Origin: Coptodactyla brooksi
Taxonomy: Eukaryota; Arthropoda; Insecta; Coleoptera; Scarabaeidae
DNA: 58,691 bases
Direction: 5' to 3'
Assembly (NCBI GenBank): GCA_033557675.1
Contig: JAWQRM010000001.1
Coordinates: 1 to 58,691, forward strand
Positions 44,101 through 54,000 of this stretch are shown here, one piece after another (within the stretch, counting starts at the first letter, position 1; each line of letters begins with the position of its first letter). The notes under the pieces were generated by a model, which saw only the letters and a list, made by a program, of their open reading frames with translations, made no database searches and was not told the origin of the DNA. A program made the translations under genes and the position numbers.

Positions 44101-47100
44101 GCAAAGAAGTGAATAAACAAGCTGTTTGTTCTTGTTTGGCCACTTATATAGGTAGCTCCCCTAACTGTAGACCAGAATGTACAGTTAGTAGTGAGTGTTC
44201 ATTTGATAAGGCATGTATTAATCAGAAATGTGCCGACCCCTGTCCTGGTGTGTGCGGAATAAATACAAAATGCCAAGTAATCAACCATAGCCCTATATGT
44301 TCTTGTAATCTAGGACATACCGGTGATCCTTTCACCAGATGTTACCCAACACCGCGTAAGTTTTACAGAGACTTCGAGAATGTTAATGTTCTTTGTTAAC
44401 ATATTTCTTTTAATTTTAATCGACGTATAGCACCCCTACCACTGCCACCTGCTCTGCCAACAGATCCGTGTGTTCCAAGTCCTTGTGGCGCCAACGCTGA
44501 ATGTAGAAACATTGGATATACCCCATCGTGTTCTTGTCTACCAGAATTTGTAGGTTCCCCACCAAATTGCCGTCCAGAGTGTACCATAAACTCTGAATGT
44601 ACCAGTAATTTAGCTTGCATCAAACAGAAATGTAGAGACCCATGTCCAGCTTCCTGTGGCGTTAATGCACAATGCAAGGTTGTCAACCATATTCCAAGCT
44701 GTACTTGCCCAGATGGCTATACTGGGGATCCATTCACGAATTGCTATGTGAAACCACCTAGTAAAAATTTTAAATATTTTGGAAATTAAATCCTGTTTTC
44801 ATAACTCAAACATCTTTGTAGAAGTGGAAGATGCACCAGATCCCTGCAACCCATCACCTTGTGGTCCCAACGCTCAATGCAACAATGGTATATGTACTTG
44901 CACTCCAGAATATCATGGTGACCCTTATAGGGAATGCAGACCTGAATGTATTCTTAGTACAGATTGCCCAAGGGATAAAACTTGCATTAGAAATAAATGT
45001 GTTGACCCCTGTCCAGGGACATGTGGCCAAAATGCTGTATGTAATGTCATTAACCATGTACCAATGTGCTCTTGTAACTCAGGCTTTTCTGGAAGTCCAT
45101 TTGTACTTTGCACACCAATACCACGTATGATATACGCTTACATAATCTTTTTTTGAACTAAATAATATTTATATTCATTTTAGCTTCCATAAAAATAAAT
45201 CCTTGCAATCCTTCACCCTGTGGCCCCTACAGTCAATGCAAAGAAATCAGTGGCCAAGCAATATGCTCATGTGTACCGGGTTATGCAGGAAGCCCACCAA
45301 CTTGTAGACCAGAATGTATATCTAGTTCAGAATGTCTTCAGCAGCAAGCATGTAACAACCAAAAATGCATTGATCCATGCCCAGGAACATGTGGTATATC
45401 AGCAATATGTCATGTGGTTAACCACAATCCAATTTGCAGTTGCCCGACTCAATTCACCGGAGATCCATTCATACGTTGTCAACAAATAATAGAGTTACCT
45501 CCAAAAGTACCAGACAATCCCTGCCAACCTTCACCATGTGGTCCAAATGCCGAGTGCAGACCAATTAATAATTCTCCATCTTGTTCATGTTTAGCAGAAT
45601 TTATAGGTTCTCCACCCAATTGTAGACCGGAGTGCGCTAGTAACAGTGAATGCAGTGATCATCTTGCTTGTATAAACAGTAAATGCAAAGATCCATGTCC
45701 GGGCACGTGTGGGCAAAACGCCCACTGTCGTGTAATTAGCCACACACCAAATTGTGTTTGTATAGAGCAATATGTTGGAGATCCGTTTGTTTCCTGTACT
45801 CCAAGGCGTATGTACTGTTTCCATTGATTTGCCTATTTTGGGTAACAAATACTTTTATCCTTTAGCTGCCGAACCAATCCAAAACACACCATGTCTTCCG
45901 TCTCCATGTGGTGTTAATGCTATATGTAGAGAACAAAATGGCGCAGGTGCTTGTATTTGTGAGCCAGAATACCACGGAAACCCATATGAAGGCTGTCGAC
46001 CTGAATGTGTCCTAAACTCTGATTGCCTCTCAAATAAGGCTTGTATGAAAAACAAATGCCAGGACCCCTGCCCCGGTACTTGTAGCCAGAATGCTGACTG
46101 CCAGGTCATAAATCATTTACCATCTTGTGTTTGCCGTGTTGGATACACAGGCGATCCATTCGTTTTCTGTAATAAAATACCTCAAAGTAAGTTGAGCTTA
46201 ATCTGTTTCTGAACGTATATTAAAAACAATCTTTTGGTGTAGAACCACCAGAAGAACCTAGAAATCCTTGCAGTCCATCACCGTGTGGCCCTAATAGTCA
46301 ATGTCGAGAAATTAATGGTCAAGCGGTTTGTTCTTGTCTACCAGACCATGTAGGAAGCCCACCTGGTTGTAGACCTGAATGTGTTATAAGTTCAGAATGT
46401 CTGCTTCATTTGGCATGTGTAAACCAAAAATGTAAAGATCCATGCCCTGGTACTTGTGGTTTGAATGCCTTCTGCAAAGTAATTAGTCACAATCCTATAT
46501 GCTCTTGCAGTCAGGGTCATACGGGTGACCCATTCACTAGATGCACGCCTCTTCCCAGTAAGTGAAATGTTTCAATTACAAAAATTGGGATCTCAAGAAA
46601 TATTTTTTCCTAGAACAAGAAGAAGAAATACCCAAACTAAATCCCTGTCTCCCATCACCTTGTGGACCATATTCGGAATGCAGAGACATAGGTGGCAATC
46701 CATCCTGTTCTTGTCTGATTGGTTATCTAGGTACACCACCAAATTGTAAACCAGAGTGTACAACGAACCCAGAATGTCCCAGCAATATGGCTTGTATAAG
46801 AGAAAAGTGCATAGATCCTTGTCCAGGATCATGTGGTATTAGCGCAGAATGCGCAGTTATAAGCCATACCCCCACCTGCGTTTGCCCAACTAAATTTACT
46901 GGTGATCCATTTACAAATTGTTACCTAGAACCACTTGCACGTAAGTACAAACGTTTTAAGTGTTTAATATGTTTATTAAATAAATATAACACGTAAATCC
47001 TTCTTTTATGTAATAGCTCCAAGGCCATCAGATCCTTGTAACCCATCACCTTGTGGCACAAACGCCGTATGCAAAGATGGTATCTGTACTTGTTTAACAG

Positions 47101-50100
47101 AATACCAGTTTGGTGACCCATACAACGGGTGTAGACCCGAATGCGTCCTAAGTACTGATTGCCCTAAAAATAAAGCTTGTATTAGAAGTAAATGTACAGA
47201 TCCATGTCCAGGTACTTGTGGACAAAATGCTGAATGCAACGTGATTAATCATATAGCAATGTGTTCTTGCCTACAAGATTTTAATGGTAATCCATTTGTG
47301 TTGTGCAAGCCAATACCACGTAAGTCCGCTCCATTGATACCTTCAAAAGATTCTTTCTCTAAATATATTTTTAGCACCTGTTGTTCAACATCCATGTAAC
47401 CCTCCACCTTGCGGGCCAAACAGTGTATGTAGAGAAGTAAATAACCAAGCAGTATGTGCTTGCGTTCCTGGTTATATAGGAAGCCCACCAACCTGTAGAC
47501 CTGAATGTGTATCAAGTTCAGAATGCCCACTAAATTTAGCTTGTGTGAACCAAAAATGTATTGATCCTTGCCCTGGTACCTGTGGTTTGAACTCTGAATG
47601 TCATGTTATCAACCATAACCCAATCTGTACTTGCCACGAATTGTACACAGGAGACCCGTTTACTCAATGTACAGTCATCCCTCGTATGTTATGCAACAAT
47701 CATTCAAAAACTGCAAAAAATCATTCTAATCCGTTCAAACTTTGCAGAAAACGTGCCCGTTATTGATCCTTGTAATCCATCACCATGTGGTCTAAATTCA
47801 GAATGTAAAGTCAGCAATGATCAAGCTTCGTGTTCGTGCTTACCAACATTTATTGACTCACCACCAAATTGTCGACCAGAATGTGTCAGTAACAGCGAGT
47901 GTCCAAACCATCTGGCTTGTATAAATAGCAAATGTGCTGATCCTTGCCCTGATACTTGTGGTAGAAATGCTCAATGCCGTGTGGTCACTCACACACCAAA
48001 TTGCGTCTGCTTATCTGGTTTTAATGGCAATCCCTTTATTCAATGTGTGCAAGAAAAACCAATAATCGTTGCTGAACCACCAACGCCTTGTATACCATCA
48101 CCATGTGGAACTAACGCTCAATGTAGAGAACAGAATGGTATAGGCGCGTGTACTTGTCTTCCAGAATACATAGGAAACCCGTATGAAGGATGCAGACCTG
48201 AGTGTGTTTACAATACAGATTGTCCATCAAATAGGGCTTGTATAAGAAATAAATGTCAGGATCCATGCCCGGGTGCTTGTGGTGAAAACGCGCAGTGTCA
48301 CGTTTTGAACCATTTACCATCCTGCATTTGCTTATCAGGATATACTGGCAACCCATTTTCTTATTGCAACCTCATTCAGGAAACATGTAAGAAGCAGTCC
48401 TATATGCTGGTTATGCCAAACAAGGAATCTTAACTTCAATATATATGTTCTAGCTCCTGAACCTGAAAGAAATCCTTGTCAACCTACTCCATGTGGTCCA
48501 AACAGCCAATGTAAAGTAAATAACAACCAAGCCATTTGCTCTTGTTTGTTGGAATTCACTGGGGCACCTCCAAGTTGTCGACCTGAATGTACAGTCAGTT
48601 CTGAATGTCCCTTAAACAAGGCTTGTATTCAACAGAAATGCAAAGATCCCTGCCTGGGAGTTTGTGGAGTTAATAGTATATGCCAAGTAATCAATCATAG
48701 TCCAATATGCTCTTGCAACGATGCATATACTGGAGATCCATTCACTATTTGTAATCCAATGCCACCACGTAAGAAATTCAGAATTTTGTTTTATTATGAA
48801 GATGATTAAAAATTCAATGTTAACACCTTTTAGCTCCACCGGGAGACCCAATGATACTGCTCATCCCATGTGTACCATCCCCATGCGGTCCATATTCTGA
48901 ATGCAGAGGTATTGGTAACACACCAAGTTGTTCTTGTCTGCAAAACTACATAGGAAGTCCACCATATTGTCGGCCTGAATGTACTGTGAATTCAGATTGT
49001 ACCTCAAACTTGGTTTGCATTAATGAAAAATGCAGGGACCCTTGTCCTGGTCTCTGCGGTTTATATGCAGAATGTAAGATAAATAACCATATTGCAACTT
49101 GCGTTTGCATTAATGGTTATATCGGAGATCCATTTACACAATGTAAAATTAAGCCACCCCCACGTAAGTGATAAATTATGGAAGATGTGTTTTCTTTACT
49201 TAACCTTCGTGATTTCAAACAGCTCTGGAAACTGATCCTTGCAATCCTTCACCTTGTGGTCCGAATGCCCAATGTAATAATGGAGTTTGCACGTGTCTAT
49301 TAGAGTACCATGGAGATCCTTATAGAGAATGTAAACCTGAGTGTATCCTAAATACAGATTGTTCTAAAGATAGAGCTTGCATAAGGAATAAATGTAAGGA
49401 TCCTTGCCCTGGCACTTGTGGCACAAACGCTGAATGTAAAGTTGTAAATCATATTCCAATGTGCTCTTGCCTCCAAAGTTATATAGGAAATGCATTTGTG
49501 GCATGCTCAGCATCCCAAGGTACATATACATACCTCTTCATCAGCAAGTAAATGTTATCGATTCCAAACTTTTAGTTGCACTACCACCCAATCCATGCGA
49601 ACTATCGCCATGTGGTCCCAACAGTCAATGTAGAGTTATCAACCAACAAGCAATTTGCTCTTGTGTACCTGGTTACATAGGAAACCCTCCAACCTGTAGA
49701 CCTGAATGTATTACTAGCTCTGAATGTCAACTGAATCGAGCTTGTGTCAATCAAAAATGCATTGATCCATGCCCTGGAACTTGTGGTATAGGGGCTAGAT
49801 GCCAAGTTGTTAGTCACAACCCAATATGCAGTTGCCCTGATAGGTATACTGGGGATCCGTTTACTAGATGTTTCCCCATTCGTAAGTATAAGCTGATGAT
49901 GAGAGTAAAATGAATTAATTTTGGCCAACCCATATTTTTGTAGCCGAAGAACCACAAATACCAATAGACCCCTGCCAACCATCACCATGTGGTCCAAACG
50001 CACAATGTAAAGTAATCAATAATTCGCCATCTTGCTCATGTACCGCAGATTTTATTGGGGGACCACCAAACTGTAGGCCAGAATGTACTAGCAACAATGA

Positions 50101-51054
50101 ATGTGATTCCAAACTAGCTTGCATAAACAGAAAATGTCAAGATCCATGCCCTGGATCTTGTGGCGTCAACGCCATCTGCAGAGTTGTGAGCCATACTCCA
50201 AATTGTGTTTGCAATGATGGTTATGTTGGGAATCCTTTTGTTTCATGTCAACCAATACCAGCAGGTACATAATTAATGAAACCAATTATTACTAGATACA
50301 AACATGCAGTGCTTGTTTTGCAGAACCTCCAGTTTTTGACCAACGAAATCCCTGTGTTCCATCTCCATGTGGTGCCAATGCAGTTTGCAAAGAATTAAAT
50401 AATGCAGGCTCTTGTATGTGTCTGCCAGAATACATTGGAAATCCATATGAAGGGTGTAGACCTGAGTGTATTTTAAACTCTGATTGCCCATACAATAAGG
50501 CTTGCCTCCAAAATAAATGCAAAGACCCATGCCCTGGTACTTGCGGCCAAAATGCTGACTGTCAAGTTATAAATCATGTTGCTAGTTGCAACTGTAGATC
50601 AGGTTTTAGTGGAGACCCCTTCACATTTTGTAAAGTACACGAAGCACGTAAGTTTGCCAACATAATCGCTATTTAGCTGCTCTTTATCTTAAATCTACAT
50701 TTTTTAAATATAGCCCTTGATATGGATGTATGTAATCCATCACCATGTGGGCCAAACAGTCAGTGCAGAGAAATTAATCAACAACCAGTGTGTTCTTGTT
50801 TACCACTATTTATCGGTTCGCCTCCGTCTTGCAGACCAGAATGTACAACAAGTTCTGAATGTCTCCTTAACAAAGCTTGTGTTAACAAGAAATGCGTAGA
50901 CCCATGTCCAGGAACATGTGGTCTAAATGCACAGTGTAATGTAAATAATCATAACCCGATTTGCTCTTGTCTAGCTGATTATATTGGGGACCCCTTTACA
51001 AGATGTTATTTCCAAGAAAAACGTAGGTTTTACTTCTTTGATTAGTTTTGTACA

Positions 51055-51094
<40 letters not shown>

Positions 51095-54000
51095 TATATA
51101 TATATATATATATTATCAAACTGTTTCTGTTTATAATTTTGTAGCAGCTATACTACCAAGTGCACCCATTGTAAATCCTTGCATATCGTCACCCTGTGGA
51201 TCTAATGCCATTTGCCGACCAATTGGAAATGTTCCGTCATGTTCTTGTCTTCCTCAATTTATTGGCGCACCACCAAACTGTCGACCTGAATGTACTAGTC
51301 ATAACGACTGTCCAAATAGCTTAGCTTGTATCCAACAGAAATGCAAAGATCCATGCCCTGGTTCTTGTGGCAGCTATGCAACATGTTCTGTGATAAACCA
51401 CATATCAATCTGTACATGCCCCGATGGTTACACTGGGGATCCATTTAACAATTGTTTTCAGAAACCACCTCCACGTAAGAATTGTTTGGTATACTTATTT
51501 ATTTTTAATTTGGAACCAAAATATATTTTAGGTCCTGAACAGCCCAAAAATTCTTGTAACCCCTCACCTTGTGGTCCAAATACTCAATGCAACAGTGGAA
51601 TTTGTATTTGTTTACCTCAATACAAAGGAGATCCTTATCAGGGTTGTAGACCAGAATGTACTTTAAGCGCAGATTGTCCAAGAGATAAATCTTGTGTCAG
51701 GAATAAGTGTATAGACCCATGCCCAGGAACTTGTGGCCAAAACGCAGAATGTGCAGTGTTTAACCATATACCAATGTGTAGTTGTAGACAAGGTTTCACA
51801 GGAAATGCGTTTGTTATATGCTATCCAATAAAAGGTATATTACCCTAAATGAAATACTTTTCAAAATATAAATTTTATTCCTTACCACTTTTAGCTGAGT
51901 TGCCGCAAAATTTATGCAATCCGTCACCATGTGGTACACACAGCCAATGTAGAGAAATTAATGGACAAGCAGTTTGTTCTTGCTTACCTAATTATGTAGG
52001 AAGTCCGCCGACTTGTAGACCAGAATGCGTAACTAGCTCTGAATGTTCACAAATGGAAGCTTGTGTAAACCAAAAATGCATAGATCCATGTCCTGGTACA
52101 TGTGGGTTTGAAACTTTGTGCAGCGTTGTAAATCATAATCCAATATGTAGTTGTCCACCGAGATATACCGGCGATCCATTCACAAGATGTACTCTAATAG
52201 GTATTTTTTAAATATCTTGTTCATCAAATACTAAATCAAATTATTTTTAGTACAAGATATTCCTACTTCAGACCCCTGCAAATTTTGTGGTCTAAGCTCA
52301 TTCTGTGATAGAAGCACCACTCCAGTCACTTGCAAGTGCCTCGAAGGCCTCTTAGGTTCACCACCAAATTGCAAACCTGAGTGTGTTAGTAACAACGAAT
52401 GTCCAAATCACTTAGCTTGCAAAAATCAAAAATGCCTCGACCCATGCCCGAATGTGTGTGGTCAAAATGCAATTTGCAAAGTAGTTAGTCATACTCCCAT
52501 TTGCAACTGCAACGAAGGCTTTGAAGGTGATCCGTACAGTGGATGTCGAATAATTCAAAGTAAAATAAATAAAGATAATATTAACCCTTTGCACTCTAAC
52601 GGGGGTCTTACTCACCATCCTATTGTTAACAGTAACTTCATAGGAAAAAACCTTATAGTGCAAAGAGTTAAAACAGGCTTGAAATTTTTGCAAAAACCAG
52701 AATTTTTTAGAACCACCAGTTGTCATGGATACTCCATCACCTTGTTTACCATCACCTTGTGGTGCTAATGCCATTTGTAGGGAAAAAGGAATTATCGGCT
52801 CTTGTTTGTGTTTGCCGGACTATATTGGAGATCCATATGTCAGTTGTAGACCAGAATGTACCATAAATACTGATTGTACACCCAATAAGGCTTGTATAAG
52901 AAATAAATGTCAAAATCCATGCCCAGGAACTTGTGGACAAAATGCTTATTGCCAAGTCATTAATCATCTGCCATCTTGTAGTTGTAATATTGGACACATC
53001 GGTGATCCATTTAGGTTTTGTAGAATCATTGTCGAAGAACCACCTGTACCAAACGATCCTTGTCAACCGTCACCCTGTGGACTAAATAGTGAATGTCGAG
53101 TAACCAATAATAACGCTGTGTGCAGTTGTCTCAAAGATTATATTGGAAGCCCACCAAACTGTAGACCTGAATGTACTGTTAGTACTGAATGTGCAACTGA
53201 TAAAGCTTGTGTTAATAGACATTGTACTGATCCTTGTCCTGGTACATGTGGAGTAAACGCAAAATGTCGTGTAATTAACCACAGTCCACTATGTTCTTGT
53301 GATACAGATTATATTGGAGATCCATTCATACAATGCTTACTGATTCGTAAGTTATCATGCAGCCTTTGCAAGTAAATACAACACGAAAACCTTATTTGTT
53401 GATGTATTTTAGCACCACCACGTGAGGAGTTAACCCCAGCACCCAACCCTTGTATACCATCACCGTGTGGTTCACATTCTCACTGCCGTGACATAGGAGG
53501 AAGTGCATCGTGTTCTTGCCTATTAAACTACATTGGAAGCCCACCCAATTGCAGACCTGAATGTGTAATAAATTCAGACTGTAGAAGTAACTTAGCTTGT
53601 ATAAGAAAAAAATGCACTGATCCATGTCCTGGATCATGTGGAGCTAATGCCATTTGCACTGTTATTAATCATATTCCTATGTGCAGTTGCTTAGATGACT
53701 ATATTGGAGATCCCTTCAGTTATTGCAACCCAAAACCACCAAGTACGCTCAAAGAAATATGAATGCCTCATTAAGTTGTCCATTATGGTTTCTAAATATT
53801 CTAGGTCCTCCACAAGAAGAACCGAAAAATCCTTGCAATCCATCACCTTGTGGTCCAAATGCTCAATGCAATAATGGAATCTGTATATGCCTTCCAGAGT
53901 ATCATGGTGATCCTTATTATCAATGCAGACCTGAATGTGTACAGAATGACGACTGTCCAAAGAACTTGGCTTGCATGAATAATAAGTGCAAAGATCCTTG

